DNA of 64,000 nt. Source: Yersinia aldovae ATCC 35236. Its GTDB lineage: Bacteria; Pseudomonadota; Gammaproteobacteria; Enterobacterales; Enterobacteriaceae. The stretch spans positions 84,370-148,369 of the forward strand of contig NZ_ACCB01000004.1 of the NCBI RefSeq assembly GCF_000173735.1, in the 5' to 3' direction. How positions within the stretch are numbered: position 1 is the stretch's first letter; every line of letters starts with the position of its first letter. Shown here piece after piece: positions 21,410 through 31,450 of this stretch. Under the pieces are notes generated by a model. It did no database searches and was not told the DNA's origin. It was given only the letters and a program-made list of their open reading frames with translations. A program made the position numbers and the translations under genes.

Positions 21410-22159
21410 ATGATTGAGATGTCGCTGGAAAATATTAACGGTATTGAGGTTATCCATGCCGCCCCGGCGGGTCAGCGCCAGCAGCCATTACCGACCATTT
21501 TCTTTTACCACGGCTACACTTCGTCAAAAGAGGTCTATTCCTACTTTGCTTATGCCTTTGCTCAGGCTGGTTTTCGTACTATAGCGCCAGATGCGGATAG
21601 ACATGGTGCGCGTTTTGACGGTAATGAAACGGAGCGACGCTCTCATTTCTGGGAAATCCTGAAATCGAATATTGATGAGTTACCCGCCCTGAAGCAGCAT
21701 TATCAGCAGGCCGGATTGATTGATGATGAGCGCATTGGTGTGGCGGGCGCATCAATGGGCGGCATGACCACGTTAGGGGCATTAGCCCGCTATCCGTGGG
21801 TGCGTGCTGCCGCAGATTTTATGGGGTCGGGTTATTTTACCTCGTTGGCACATTCACTATTTCCACCGTTAGAGGCCGGGGTTAGCATCAGTGCAACCGA
21901 GTTTGCACGTCGTTTAGCGCCGTTGGCAGATTATGATCTCACTCATCAGTTAGGCGCTGTTACTGGGCGGCCATTATTGGTCTGGCATGGTGAAGCGGAT
22001 GACGTCGTTCCGGCGACAGAGAGTGCGCGGTTGGTACAAGAACTCAGGGCAAGCGAGCGTGATAATCACCTGACTTATATTACCGAAGCGGGGATTGGTC
22101 ATAAAATTACGCCAAGCGCATTAAAGGCTGGAGTGACATTTTTCACCAAACACTTATGA
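21410..22159 (+). CDS. yjfP: Alpha/beta-hydrolase esterase YjfP
   Basis: Cytoplasmic carboxylesterase of the alpha/beta-hydrolase fold; the E. coli homologue hydrolyses p-nitrophenyl esters, and its natural substrate is unknown. 249 aa, the same length as in E. coli. The nucleophile elbow GASMGG (Ser in G-x-S-x-G) lies near residue 120; HGEADDVVPA supplies the acid and a His follows near GIGHKITP. An oxyanion-type HGYTS is at about 30-34. The region after it (22160-22600) holds no intact gene. Confidence 0.93.
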   Translation: MIEMSLENINGIEVIHAAPAGQRQQPLPTIFFYHGYTSSKEVYSYFAYAFAQAGFRTIAPDADRHGARFDGNETERRSHFWEILKSNIDELPALKQHYQQAGLIDDERIGVAGASMGGMTTLGALARYPWVRAAADFMGSGYFTSLAHSLFPPLEAGVSISATEFARRLAPLADYDLTHQLGAVTGRPLLVWHGEADDVVPATESARLVQELRASERDNHLTYITEAGIGHKITPSALKAGVTFFTKHL

Positions 22160-22170
22160 GCCACTGAGAA

Positions 22171-22197
22171 TAAAAAAGCCCCCAGTTATCTGGGGGC
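22171..22197 (-). terminator. Minus-strand terminator without an intact gene
   Basis: GCCCCCAG (22178-22185) pairs with CTGGGGGC (22190-22197) around TTAT. The A6 run at 22172-22177 becomes a U run only on the minus strand, so it terminates leftward transcription. No intact minus-strand gene ends here. A short open frame on the minus strand (about 22280-22220, ending PAPVNTTTQN then stop) may be the 3' end of a lost gene. Confidence 0.65.
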
Positions 22198-22609
22198 AAG
22201 GGTATATCAAATAGCTTTTTTAGTTTTGGGTCGTCGTATTCACTGGTGCTGGTTTTTGACTGTTGGGTCTAACGGTCACTCTCTGCGTTTACTCGGATTG
22301 AGTCATTACCCGACTCATGCCTCTGGGTCATGTGGAATGCCGCTGTGCCGTGTTGGCTGCCTTGCTACATCTTGAAATCTATTAGTGATATGCGGTGGAT
22401 GTAAATAATTCTAGTCGATTTTGTTAATTTAAAAACAGGTGATAATTGATTCACTTTATCAAAAAAAATGAACGAAATAACAGTGGAGTTAATGATTTCA
22501 TTGAAAGATTTATCGGACTAATGGATCTACATCCATTGGTTATTTAATGAACAAAAAGTGCGGTTTTAGCAAAGTAATGGTTAGAACAAGAATAAATCCC
22601 CCGCAGTCC

Positions 22610-22638
22610 TTGAGTTTAAATGCGCCCGCAAGTATAGT
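22610..22638 (+). promoter_or_regulatory. Sigma-70 promoter of the rpsF operon
   Basis: TTGAGT at 22610-22615 and TATAGT at 22633-22638 are separated by exactly 17 bp. The predicted transcript would have a leader of about 95 nt before rpsF. Confidence 0.7.
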
Positions 22639-22676
22639 TACGCGTCATTTTTCAGCCGCACACAAACACGTTCCTT

Positions 22677-22711
22677 GCCTCCATGGGCCGCGGTTGACCC
22701 TATCAGGAGGC
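22677..22711 (+). promoter_or_regulatory. rpsF leader structure, candidate S6:S18 autoregulatory site
   Basis: GCCTCC (22677-22682) pairs with GGAGGC (22706-22711), and inner GGG/CCC can extend the fold, leaving a CCG in the internal loop region. In E. coli the S6:S18 complex binds a leader motif with a conserved CCG and represses its own operon. Assignment is by position and fold only. Confidence 0.5.
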
Positions 22712-22738
22712 TGAATAATCCGTAAGGAGCAATAATCG

Positions 22739-23131
22739 ATGCGTCATTACGAAATCGTTTTTATGGTCCATCCTGACCAAAGCGAACAGGTTCCGGGCAT
22801 GATCGAGCGCTATAGTGCAACTATCACTAATGCTGCTGGTACGATCCACCGTCTGGAAGACTGGGGCCGCCGTCAACTGGCTTACCCGATCAACAAACTG
22901 CACAAAGCCCACTACGTTCTGTTGAACGTTGAAGCTCCGCAGGAAGCGATCGATGAGCTGGAAACAAACTTCCGCTTCAACGACGCCGTTATCCGTAGCA
23001 TGGTTATGCGCGTTAAGCACGCGGTAACTGAAGCATCACCAATGGTTAAAGCGAAAGACGAACGCCGTGAGCGTCACGACTTCGCGTCAGAAGCCAATGA
23101 TGATTCTGAAGCTGGGGATTCTGAAGAGTAA
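22739..23131 (+). CDS. rpsF: 30S ribosomal protein S6
   Basis: Binds 16S rRNA in the central domain as a heterodimer with S18. 130 aa (E. coli 131 before tail modification). Begins [18 protein letters not shown]; the C-terminus is acidic ([11 protein letters not shown]), and in E. coli this tail receives extra Glu residues from RimK. AAGGAG precedes the ATG. First gene of rpsF-priB-rpsR-rplI. Confidence 0.98.
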
Positions 23132-23139
23132 TTGCCGTG

Positions 23140-23689
<550 letters not shown>

Positions 23690-23728
23690 TCGGCCACTGT
23701 CCATTAACGACTTTGAGAGGATAAGGTA

Positions 23729-24181
23729 ATGCAAGTTATTCTGCTTGATAAAGTAGCAAACCTGGGCAGCCTGGGTGACCAAGTGAATGTTAAAGCGGGC
23801 TACGCTCGTAACTTCTTGGTTCCACAGGGTAAAGCTGTTCCGGCAACAAAGAAAAACGTTGAGTTCTTTGAAGCACGCCGTGCAGAATTAGAAGCCAAAT
23901 TAGTTGGCGTTCTGGCTGCTGCACAAGCTCGTGCAACCAAAATTAACGAACTGGTCAGTGTCACTATCGCTTCTAAAGCAGGCGATGAAGGCAAACTGTT
24001 CGGCTCTATCGGTACTCGCGACATCGCTGATGCAGTTACTGCAGCTGGCGTTGACGTGGCCAAGAGCGAAGTTCGTCTGCCGAATGGCGTTCTGCGTACT
24101 ACAGGTGAGCATGAAGTTCACTTCCAGGTACACAGCGACGTGTTTGCGCAACTGAACGTAGTAGTGGTTCCAGAAGCGTAA
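23729..24181 (+). CDS. rplI: 50S ribosomal protein L9
   Basis: 150 aa (E. coli 149). N-terminal rRNA-binding domain ([19 protein letters not shown]) joined by a long helix to a C-terminal domain; it restrains forward slippage of ribosomes. Last gene of the operon, followed by a terminator. Confidence 0.98.
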   Translation: MQVILLDKVANLGSLGDQVNVKAGYARNFLVPQGKAVPATKKNVEFFEARRAELEAKLVGVLAAAQARATKINELVSVTIASKAGDEGKLFGSIGTRDIADAVTAAGVDVAKSEVRLPNGVLRTTGEHEVHFQVHSDVFAQLNVVVVPEA

Positions 24182-24204
24182 GTTACGTAGCTGTAACCTG
24201 CTAA

Positions 24205-24236
24205 AACGCCAGCCTCGTGCTGGCGTTTTGCTTTTT
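24205..24236 (+). terminator. Intrinsic terminator after rplI
   Basis: AACGCCAGC (24205-24213) pairs with GCTGGCGTT (24219-24227), followed by TTGCTTTTT. Confidence 0.85.
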
Positions 24237-24265
24237 AATGATTGGCAATGCGGCCATCTGTCGGT

Positions 24266-24700
24266 TTAATCTGGTGCTAAAATATCAAATCTACATTCCT
24301 CGGCAGCTACGCCAGAACACTGATAGATTTCAAGAAAGGGATTTTGTTGGTAGACCCAAAGTGGTTGTTCGCTGATTGATACCCGCCAGGTCTTATTACC
24401 GTAGAACATATCTATCTGCTTACCTTGCGCCTGCAAGTTATAGGTACACTTCTGAAACATGCCTTGCCCAACGACGTTATTTTTTTCACTATCGATGATT
24501 ATCAGCGCTTCACTAAAATTTTTAATTGAACCGTTTGATGGAACCACTCCTTGCAGCGTGCCAATCCACTCTTCATTGCCCGCCGCGGGTGCGGTATAGA
24601 CACCACCAACCTGTTTAATGGTATTAACCGCCGGGCAGTGCAACTGAGCTACAGTGCCAAATGACGTGAAGAGCAGCAAGAAAGGTAATTTATACGTCAT
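24266..24700 (-). CDS. Uncharacterised secreted protein, DUF3757-like
   Basis: 144 aa, function unknown. A signal peptide is likely (MTYKLPFLLLFTSFGTVAQL with cleavage before LHCP). The mature part has four Cys (in HCPAVN, QKCTYN, YQCSGV, EECRF) that could form two disulfides, plus GGVYTAP and EEWIGTLQG near its start. The CP..GG.Y.A..W.G pattern resembles DUF3757 secreted proteins, but this is from memory and needs a profile search. E. coli has no gene here. The minus-strand neighbour ytfB starts about 890 bp away, so it probably has its own promoter in 24701-24836. Confidence 0.7.
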   Translation of the reverse strand: MTYKLPFLLLFTSFGTVAQLHCPAVNTIKQVGGVYTAPAAGNEEWIGTLQGVVPSNGSIKNFSEALIIIDSEKNNVVGQGMFQKCTYNLQAQGKQIDMFYGNKTWRVSISEQPLWVYQQNPFLEIYQCSGVAAEECRFDILAPD

Positions 24701-24836
24701 AACTATTCCCTCTGTTTATGTATGTGGCTATAGGGGGACGGTGTTAATCCCCGAAACCAACCTAGTGCGGCAGAGAGAACGCGACAATATCAAAGAAAAT
24801 AAGGAGGTAGATAGGAATGGCGACAACGGACTGTGG

Positions 24837-25589
24837 TTAGTGCTCTCGACGGTAGCTGCCATCACTCTGCCGGGTAAACAGCACTTCTGCACGGCTGGTC
24901 GTTTCAATCGCTAATGCGGCAACCCCGCCTTGAGCATCCAGCATGATTTTAACTTCTTGCCCAGCTTGCAGATTACTCAGTGGTTTATCGCTGCCTTCAA
25001 CCTGAGCCATCGCAAAGACTTCATTAACTGGCAGGTTGTTGTCACGGAACAGTTGTGCCAATGTCTTCCCAGACTGAACTTGATAGCTCTGCCAGTTGCT
25101 TTGTGCAGATGAAGGCGGTGTCTCGGGTATTACTGGCCTTACCACCGTTGGCGGTGGCGGAGCATCAGTATTACCCTGTAATTGGGCCTGTAACGGTACG
25201 CTGGTAGGTTGTGCGTTAACCGGGAAGGAAAGGTCGGTGTTATCGCGGGAAGCGGGCCACAGCAGTGCCAGCAACAAGACTGTCGTGGCGATAATCACCC
25301 AGCGGCGATGGAAGAGGGGCAATGGCTCCATCCACTGAAAACTGTCCGGCAGATGCCAGATTTTCAGCAGCAACTTGTTGATTGCTTTTTCCTGCACCGG
25401 TGTGGCGACAGTTTCTGCTACATCGTCAGGGGCTGCAAGATGTTCAGAGGCGCTGACGTCGGATATCAGATTTTGATCATCACTGTTTTTCGCATCTGGC
25501 AAGACCTTCTGCCTGATAGTCAGCCAGGTATGGAGCAATGGCTGATAAATCCGGTTGTTCTTTCTTCTCCTGGGCGCGATTCTGCCCAT
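24837..25589 (-). CDS. ytfB: Cell-division-associated OapA-family protein YtfB
   Basis: Inner-membrane protein with a periplasmic OapA/LysM-like domain that binds peptidoglycan glycans; in E. coli YtfB localises to the septum. 250 aa (E. coli 212), longer at the cytoplasmic N-terminus. The OapA N-terminal motif LPDSFQWMEPLPLFHRR (about 79-95) precedes one transmembrane segment (about 97-111), a Pro-rich linker, and the C-terminal domain SGKTLAQLFRDNNLP to the end. AGAGAGG precedes the ATG at 25589. Confidence 0.88.
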   Translation of the reverse strand: MGRIAPRRRKNNRIYQPLLHTWLTIRQKVLPDAKNSDDQNLISDVSASEHLAAPDDVAETVATPVQEKAINKLLLKIWHLPDSFQWMEPLPLFHRRWVIIATTVLLLALLWPASRDNTDLSFPVNAQPTSVPLQAQLQGNTDAPPPPTVVRPVIPETPPSSAQSNWQSYQVQSGKTLAQLFRDNNLPVNEVFAMAQVEGSDKPLSNLQAGQEVKIMLDAQGGVAALAIETTSRAEVLFTRQSDGSYRREH

Positions 25590-25660
25590 GATGACCTCTC
25601 TTCAACTACGTAAAACAACATAAACAATAAGATGGGTGGTGAACCCTATAGGCTTCTAAG

Positions 25661-25745
25661 TATATACCTTTATCGCCGTCATCTTTCAAACGGTCGTTGT
25701 GTTGGCCGCGTTCCAATCTGCTTTTGGCCAATTTACTGTTCGCTT
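25661..25745. repeat. Degenerate ERIC-like sequence
   Basis: TATATACCTTTATCGCCGTC followed by CAAACGGTCGTTGTGTTGGC resembles the opening of the 15967 element, but the central core cannot be recognised. It lies in the ytfB-fklB divergent spacer. Confidence 0.3.
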
Positions 25746-25864
25746 GCTGCCATTGTTTCTTTTTCTTCGACAAAAGTCATCATTCACGATGCAAGATTTT
25801 ACCACGCTCCCCTGCTGCTGTTATGCTTGCAACTTCGATTTGATGAATGACTAAAGGAAAATCC

Positions 25865-26485
25865 ATGACAACCCCTTCTTTTGATAGCGTTGAAGCGCAA
25901 GCGAGCTACGGGATTGGTTTACAGATCGGGCAGCAATTACAAGAATCCGGTCTGGAAGGTTTATTGCCAGAAGCACTGTTGGCAGGTTTGCGTGACGCGA
26001 TGGAAGGGAATACACCGACTGTCCCTGTTGATGTGATACATCGTGCGCTGCAAGAAGTCCACGAAAAGGCAGATAAAGTCCGTGTTGAGCGCCAGCAGGC
26101 GTTGGTAGAAGAAGGGAAAACCTTCCTGGAAGAGAATGCCAAGCGCGATGACGTGACGACCACTGAGTCTGGCTTGCAGTTCTCTGTATTGCAGGCGGGT
26201 GATGGCCCGATCCCGTCCCGTCAGGATCGTGTGCGCGTGCATTACACTGGTCGTCTGGTTGATGGCACGGTGTTTGATAGCTCGGTTGAACGTGGTCAGC
26301 CGGCTGAATTCCCGGTCAGCGGTGTTATTCCGGGCTGGATTGAAGCGCTGGCTATGATGCCAGTGGGTTCTAAATGGAAGTTGTGCATCCCGCACAACCT
26401 GGCCTACGGCGAGCGTGGTGCGGGTGCAACTATCCCACCATTCAGTGCATTGATGTTTGAAGTGGAACTGCTGGAAATTCTGTAA
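25865..26485 (+). CDS. fklB: FKBP-type peptidyl-prolyl isomerase FklB (FKBP22)
   Basis: Homodimeric cis-trans prolyl isomerase, cytoplasmic (no signal peptide). 206 aa, as in E. coli. N-terminal helical dimerisation region (FKBP_N, about 1-90), then FKBP domain with [16 protein letters not shown] and [10 protein letters not shown]. Start set at 25865 (MTTPSFD, AAAGGA upstream); an in-frame ATG at 25847 is not conserved. Confidence 0.96.
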   Translation: MTTPSFDSVEAQASYGIGLQIGQQLQESGLEGLLPEALLAGLRDAMEGNTPTVPVDVIHRALQEVHEKADKVRVERQQALVEEGKTFLEENAKRDDVTTTESGLQFSVLQAGDGPIPSRQDRVRVHYTGRLVDGTVFDSSVERGQPAEFPVSGVIPGWIEALAMMPVGSKWKLCIPHNLAYGERGAGATIPPFSALMFEVELLEIL

Positions 26486-26501
26486 TTTCTGAGCGCAATG
26501 A

Positions 26502-26535
26502 CATAAAAAAGGGCGATATCATGTCGCCCTTTGGT
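26502..26535. terminator. Bidirectional terminator between fklB and ytfE
   Basis: AAAGGGCGA (26508-26516) pairs with TCGCCCTTT (26524-26532); an A run on the left and TTT on the right give a U tract in both directions. It serves convergent fklB and ytfE. Confidence 0.85.
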
Positions 26536-26568
26536 CTTTATTGAGCTGGTAAATAATCCACGATTAAG

Positions 26569-27234
26569 TTATTCACCATCCAGTGCGCGGGGAAACAGCA
26601 AGTTATTCTCTAGATGAATATGTTCCATCAGGTCAGTGATGAATTCATTGATACCGGTGTAAAGTGCTCGCCAGGTATTACAGGCACCCTCTGGCGGCGT
26701 CATATTTTGTGTTAGGTGTTTAACCACTTCCAATTGTTGCCCGACCGCATCGTGCTCAGCTTCCATCACAAATATTGGCCCACTGGCCTGTGACCCCATA
26801 CCGCGTTTGATCATCGGGAACAGAATCTGCTCTTCTTTGTACATATGCTGGGTTAGTTCTTCTAAAATTGCCGTCAGTTCGGCTGCCAATCCACGGGGAC
26901 ATGCGGCTTTCTCGCCATGAACGCGTTCAACCTTTTCCGCCATTAGAATCAATTCTGGTAGCTGTTCACGGTGGCGGTTGTGATAGCGGCTGATAATAAA
27001 ATCGATGATATTTGCCAGCGGTTGTTGTTGCCAATCTTCAGAGGGTAGCGGCTCGGTTTGTAATGCACTCAGTTGTGCCTCCAGCGTATCAATATCCAGA
27101 TTCAGCTTAGTGGCTGCCCGTAACAGCGTTTGCTTGCCACCACAGCAGAAATCCAACTGGTGATGGCGAAATAATTTTGTTGCCCGTGGAATAGCGATAG
27201 CCAAAGCCCCCAGAGACTGATTGCGGTAATCCAT
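26569..27234 (-). CDS. ytfE: Iron-sulfur cluster repair protein YtfE (RIC)
   Basis: Di-iron hemerythrin-like protein that repairs Fe-S clusters damaged by nitric oxide or peroxide. 221 aa (E. coli 220). N-terminal ScdA_N domain with the conserved DFCCGGK (Cys 30 and 31), then the hemerythrin domain with His and Glu ligands in [32 protein letters not shown] and [13 protein letters not shown]. Start at 27234 is supported by AGGTGT upstream. An NsrR operator is centred about 45 bp before the start codon. Confidence 0.96.
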   Translation of the reverse strand: MDYRNQSLGALAIAIPRATKLFRHHQLDFCCGGKQTLLRAATKLNLDIDTLEAQLSALQTEPLPSEDWQQQPLANIIDFIISRYHNRHREQLPELILMAEKVERVHGEKAACPRGLAAELTAILEELTQHMYKEEQILFPMIKRGMGSQASGPIFVMEAEHDAVGQQLEVVKHLTQNMTPPEGACNTWRALYTGINEFITDLMEHIHLENNLLFPRALDGE

Positions 27235-27267
27235 GCTGACACCTCATTGAGTAATTGAAATTCCAAT

Positions 27268-27290
27268 AAGATGCATATTAAATGCATGTT
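27268..27290 (-). promoter_or_regulatory. NsrR operator upstream of ytfE
   Basis: AAGATGCATAT and AAATGCATGTT form the 11-1-11 inverted repeat described for NsrR (AAGATGCATTT, one base, AAATGCATCTT). Only a few outer positions differ. NsrR itself is encoded at 16193, so NO would derepress ytfE. Confidence 0.85.
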
Positions 27291-27344
27291 ATGGTTTGCG
27301 ATATAGCTCTAAAGAGGTAGGTGAATGATGACAGCGCTCGTTGA

Positions 27345-27511
27345 AGCGCTGTTGCCAGAGGTTAATAACAAAGCTGCTGATAGCTCAGTGAGTGAAGGGT
27401 TTACCGCACCTGGGGCACTCCGGTGGCTCACGCCACTACGACCCCAACGGCACGATTCCCCTTCATTTAACTTTGTCAGCAGCAACAGCGTAGCGCTGTT
27501 GCCAGAGGTTA
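27345..27511. repeat. Imperfect palindrome flanked by 20-bp direct repeats
   Basis: AGCGCTGTTGCCAGAGGTTA occurs at 27345-27364 and 27492-27511. The 127 bp between them form an imperfect palindrome centred on GTGGCTCACGCCAC (27423-27436), with outward arms GCTGCTGA...TGAAGGG and their inverse. The right-hand repeat includes the cpdB stop codon. Size and structure recall the palindromic miniature elements reported in Yersinia; identity not proven. The overlapping frame on the plus strand is a by-product. Confidence 0.5.
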
Positions 27512-29470
27512 TTTCTTCTGTAAATCAATTTGATACACTTTGAAACCTATCTCATCAGTACCCATTGCCTTCATCGGATATTGTGCTTTTTGCTGAATAA
27601 ATTCAGTGGCTTTGGCACTTGGTGAGGTTTCAAAACGGATATCCAACGGGTGTTTGCTGCTGACAGCCGCCAGACGCCAATTATTGTCAGCCTGCGGAGT
27701 GACCTGCCCGTGTTTCTTGGTTTCAGCACTGATATAAGCAGACAGCACCGCTCGGTTTTCATCCGGTGAAGCGAAGGCGATATGGCTATCACCGGTGCCA
27801 GCGAATTTACCGCTATAAGCGCGGTAGTTATTGGTGGCAATCAGGAAGGTGGCTTTCGGATCAATTGGTTTGCCGTTGAAGGTCAGGTTTTTAATACGTT
27901 CGGCTTTATCATTAATCAGCGCGCACTCGCCGTCATAACGGGCCGGTTGGCTGACATCAATTTCATATTTCACACCATCAATGACATCAAAATTATAAGT
28001 GCGGAAACCGTCCCAGTTAATCAGCGATTGCGGTTTGCTGCTGTTCACATCAATTTGATTAAATTGTGCGGCGGAGCATTCCAGCCACTGTTTAACATCC
28101 GCGCCACTGGCTTTCACCACCACCAAGGTATTGGGGTAAAGGTACAGATCAGCGGCGTTACGGAAGGTCAGTTCACCTTTTTCCACTTCGACAAAACTGG
28201 CAGGATCATTTTTACGACCACCAGCTTTAAATGGTGCAGCGGCAGAAAGTACCGGTAAATCGGCCAAGTCAGGATCGCCCTGAATAAAGTGTTCGGTATA
28301 GGAGCGCTGTGCGTTATTGACGATCTGCACGGTGGGATCATCTTGGATCAGCGCCAGATAACTGTACATATTATCCGATGCTTTGCCGATCGGTTGGCTG
28401 ACAAAATCACGAGTACCTTGGTGATCTGCCGCCAGCACTTTTACTAAATCTGCATTCTCGGCTGCCAGTGACTTTTGGGTGATTTTATCAAAGATTGGGC
28501 GCGCCTCGGCTTTAGCCTGAGTCACCTGCCATGCGCCTTTATCATTATTCAGCACAAAATCCACCACACCCAAATGGTCACCCCACTGGCCTGGCATCAC
28601 GGCCGGAATGCCGTTTAATGTGCCCTGAGCGATATCTGCACCTTTAATGGTGGCAAAATCTTTGCTGGGAAAGACGGCGTGAGCGTGGCCGAACATGATG
28701 GCATCAATACCTGGCACTTGGCTGAGGTAATAAACCGAGTTTTCCGCCATCGTTTTATAAGGGTCACTGGAAAGGCCGGAGTGCGGAATGGCGACAACCA
28801 GGTCAGCCCCTTGTTTGCGCATCTCCGGTACCCACTTTTTGGCGGTTTCGGTGATATCGTTAACCGTCACTTTGCCGCTCAAGTTGGCTTTATCCCATAT
28901 CATCACTTGTGGCGGGACAAAACCGATGTAACCAATGCGCAGGTTATGGGGTTTTCCGTCGCGATCTTTCACCGGTGTATCGACAATCAAATAGGGCTGA
29001 AACAACGGTTTACCGGTTTTGACATCGATCACGTTGGCGTTCACATAGGGGAACTTTGCACCGGCCAGTGATGTCTTCAGATAATCCAAACCATAGTTAA
29101 ACTCATGATTACCGATGTTTCCGACCGTATAATCTAGTGTATTCATCGCCTTATAGACTGGGTGAATCTCACCGGCTTTTAGCCCTTTGGCGGCCATATA
29201 GTCACCCAACGGACTGCCTTGAATCAGGTCGCCATTATCCACCAACACGCTGTTAGTGGCTTGCTGGCGAGCCGCGTCAATCAGACTTGCGGTGCGGACT
29301 AAGCCGAACTTCTCGGTGGGCTTATCCTTGTAGTAATCAAAGTCCATCATATTGCTGTGCAGGTCGGTGGTTTCCAGTACGCGCAAATCAACAGTCGCGG
29401 CCTGCGCGGTTGAGGTCGCGGCAGCAATCAGGCTGGCAAGAAGGGATAACGTTAGCGGACGCGTGATCAT
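27509..29470 (-). CDS. cpdB: Periplasmic 2',3'-cyclic-nucleotide 2'-phosphodiesterase/3'-nucleotidase
   Basis: Hydrolyses 2',3'-cyclic nucleotides and 3'-nucleotides so the cell can take up the nucleosides. 653 aa (E. coli 647). Signal peptide ending [10 protein letters not shown]; metallophosphoesterase domain with [33 protein letters not shown] and GHAHAVFP; C-terminal 5'-nucleotidase domain with NNYRAYSG. The start at 29470 (MITRPL) has GGAG six bases upstream; ATG codons at 29482 and 29512 lack such a site. Divergent from cysQ. Confidence 0.95.
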   Translation of the reverse strand: MITRPLTLSLLASLIAAATSTAQAATVDLRVLETTDLHSNMMDFDYYKDKPTEKFGLVRTASLIDAARQQATNSVLVDNGDLIQGSPLGDYMAAKGLKAGEIHPVYKAMNTLDYTVGNIGNHEFNYGLDYLKTSLAGAKFPYVNANVIDVKTGKPLFQPYLIVDTPVKDRDGKPHNLRIGYIGFVPPQVMIWDKANLSGKVTVNDITETAKKWVPEMRKQGADLVVAIPHSGLSSDPYKTMAENSVYYLSQVPGIDAIMFGHAHAVFPSKDFATIKGADIAQGTLNGIPAVMPGQWGDHLGVVDFVLNNDKGAWQVTQAKAEARPIFDKITQKSLAAENADLVKVLAADHQGTRDFVSQPIGKASDNMYSYLALIQDDPTVQIVNNAQRSYTEHFIQGDPDLADLPVLSAAAPFKAGGRKNDPASFVEVEKGELTFRNAADLYLYPNTLVVVKASGADVKQWLECSAAQFNQIDVNSSKPQSLINWDGFRTYNFDVIDGVKYEIDVSQPARYDGECALINDKAERIKNLTFNGKPIDPKATFLIATNNYRAYSGKFAGTGDSHIAFASPDENRAVLSAYISAETKKHGQVTPQADNNWRLAAVSSKHPLDIRFETSPSAKATEFIQQKAQYPMKAMGTDEIGFKVYQIDLQKK

Positions 29471-29819
29471 GGCTTTCTCCATCTGATAAAAGCGATTCGA
29501 GATGTATCGCAAAAGAATATGTAATATTAATTAGTTGCTGCAACAAAGTGTGAAGTGTGGCAGAAAATCCAATGTGATAACGCGCAGAGGCTCACAGTTA
29601 GCACCGGTCAATCTCGCTGATTTAATTGAAAGTTATGATACTGCGGTGGCTATTCATGATGAAACTTATTAGTCTGCCAAACAGGGTTTAACGTCGAGAT
29701 GATTAAATTTTATTTTGGTTTGCGTTCTAAACTGTATATAGAACGAGTAATACAATCATTAGCGAGTTAAACAACCACGATCAATAGTCGACATGGCACA
29801 TAATACCAAGGGGTGGATA
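29471..29819. other. cpdB-cysQ divergent spacer
   Basis: 349 bp with promoters for both genes expected. I see no gene. A dyad GTTCT(N11)AGAAC lies at 29724-29744, overlapping a TATATA that could be part of a cysQ promoter; no regulator could be assigned. Confidence 0.4.
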
Positions 29820-30560
29820 ATGTTAGAGCAAATTTGCCAACTCGCCCGCGAGGCAGGCGTGGCGATTATGGCGGTCTATCAGGGGGAGCAACCTCTTGAT
29901 ATAGCGCATAAAAAGGATGACTCACCGGTGACGGCGGCTGATCTTGCCGCGCATCATATTATCAAAGCCGGATTAGCGGCATTAACACCTGATATTCCGC
30001 TGTTATCTGAAGAAGATCCGCCAGTATGGGCGGTACGTCAGCACTGGCAGCGTTACTGGTTGGTTGATCCGCTTGATGGTACGAAAGAGTTTCTCAACCG
30101 CAACGGTGAGTTTACCGTTAACATTGCGCTGATCGAGCAAGGTGTTCCGGTGCTGGGGGTAGTGTATACCCCAGTGACTGAAGTGATGTATAGCGCGCAA
30201 GGTGGCCAGGCGTGGAAAGAAGAGTGTGGCCGGCGGATGCAGATTCAGGTACGCGATGCACTCCCGCCGCTGGTGGTGGTGAGCCGCTCCCACAGCGATG
30301 CTGAACTGGAAGATTATCTGTCGCAACTGGGTGAGCATCAGACGGTGTCGGTGGGGTCATCACTTAAGTTTTGTCTGGTAGCCGAGGGGAAGGCACAATT
30401 ATATCCCCGTTTCGGACCGACAAATGTCTGGGATACTGCGGCAGGACATGCCGTCGCCATTGCTGCCGGGGCTCATGTTCACGACTGGCAGGGAAAGCCG
30501 CTGGATTATACCCCGCGTGAATCTTTCCTGAACCCCGGTTTTAGAGTTTCCTTATTCTAG
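29820..30560 (+). CDS. cysQ: 3'(2'),5'-bisphosphate nucleotidase CysQ
   Basis: Magnesium-dependent, lithium-sensitive phosphatase that removes PAP formed in sulfate assimilation. 246 aa, as in E. coli. Inositol monophosphatase-family motifs: LSEEDPP (metal-binding Glu), DPLDGTKEF near residues 83-91, and [15 protein letters not shown] precedes ATG 29820 ([13 protein letters not shown]); an in-frame ATG at 29793 is upstream of this site. It converges on ytfJ, five bases apart. Confidence 0.96.
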   Translation: MLEQICQLAREAGVAIMAVYQGEQPLDIAHKKDDSPVTAADLAAHHIIKAGLAALTPDIPLLSEEDPPVWAVRQHWQRYWLVDPLDGTKEFLNRNGEFTVNIALIEQGVPVLGVVYTPVTEVMYSAQGGQAWKEECGRRMQIQVRDALPPLVVVSRSHSDAELEDYLSQLGEHQTVSVGSSLKFCLVAEGKAQLYPRFGPTNVWDTAAGHAVAIAAGAHVHDWQGKPLDYTPRESFLNPGFRVSLF

Positions 30561-30565
30561 CGGCC

Positions 30566-31129
30566 CTACGGTGTTACAAGTTGGTGCAGTTGGTCGATGA
30601 CCTGCTGCACCTCTGTGGCCGTCAGCGCACCCTCTTTGACAAATTTAACCTTTCCCTGTGGGTCCAGAACCACAATGGCAGAGCCTTTCTCGGCTAAACC
30701 CCACGCTTTTTTCACGTTACCGTCGCTGTCGACCACAAACTGCGACCACGGGAATTCACGTTTGCTGCTTTCAATACTGTTTCGCACGAACACCGCTGTC
30801 CCGATGATGGCGTCGTCAGTATTGACGATTGTCGTTGTTTGGTAACGTTCGTGTGGCAGATTGGCATGTTTGATGGCTTCAATCAGCGGCGCATTCAGCT
30901 CTTTTGCTAAGGTGCGGCCAGCGATATGTTGAATCACTCGCACTTTGCCAGGCAGCAGTGAGCTATTCCAGTTTTTATAGCTAAACTGATCAGTAGCCTT
31001 ATCGTAATTCAATTCGCCTTTATCGCTGACACCTACTGGCGGTACGCGTTGGTTATTCTCAATCGAATGGGCGCAAACCAGTAAAGGCGTGAACAGTAAT
31101 GAGAGCATAAGCAGGCTATTTTTTATCAT
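30566..31129 (-). CDS. ytfJ: Periplasmic YtfJ-family protein
   Basis: Function unknown; 187 aa (E. coli 184). Signal peptide of about 21 residues ending VCA-HSIE. The fold is thioredoxin-like by family (YtfJ_HI0045), but no CxxC is present, so it is not expected to be a disulfide oxidoreductase. Conserved blocks QHIAGRTLAKELNAPLIEAI and YQTTTIVNTDDAI are visible. Start 31129 has AAGGAC upstream; the open frame extends further but is not conserved there. Confidence 0.9.
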   Translation of the reverse strand: MIKNSLLMLSLLFTPLLVCAHSIENNQRVPPVGVSDKGELNYDKATDQFSYKNWNSSLLPGKVRVIQHIAGRTLAKELNAPLIEAIKHANLPHERYQTTTIVNTDDAIIGTAVFVRNSIESSKREFPWSQFVVDSDGNVKKAWGLAEKGSAIVVLDPQGKVKFVKEGALTATEVQQVIDQLHQLVTP

Positions 31130-31450
31130 GTGATGTCCTTGTGGAGAATGTAAGGCCTTATCCCCGAAAGCGGGTAAGTCACCCAATAATAGGTGCAGAT
31201 CAGAGGTCTGTCCTGTTCGGTGAGCAGATTTATTTCTGGTAGTTACCAGAGGGTTATTCTGTAATTAAGTCTAATTTTTCTTTTGTTGTTCTGTAATCTT
31301 GTGTAAATACAGCATCTATCACTTATTTTGGCGGAACTTAAGCCTAGACTCTAGGTCTATTACTCTGCAATTATCTTACGTTACCTGTGATCTTGGTCGC
31401 GAATGCGCGCTAAAGGGGACGTAGTGGTGTTATGGGAGGAAAGTAAAACA
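31130..31450. other. ytfJ-ytfK divergent spacer
   Basis: 321 bp without a gene. It contains a short palindrome TAGAC-TCTAG-GTCTA near 31343-31358 and two TTCTGTAAT repeats near 31257 and 31288. E. coli ytfK is PhoB-controlled, but I could not find a convincing Pho box here. Confidence 0.35.

Noticed and set aside
27325..27543. 72-aa plus-strand ORF upstream of the cpdB 3' end
   Set aside because: It lies within the palindromic repeat, has no ribosome-binding site of note, and reads the duplicated 20-bp segment twice.
31251..31310. Pho box upstream of ytfK
   Set aside because: CTGTAAT copies exist but not as the 7-4-7 direct repeat required, so the match is too weak.
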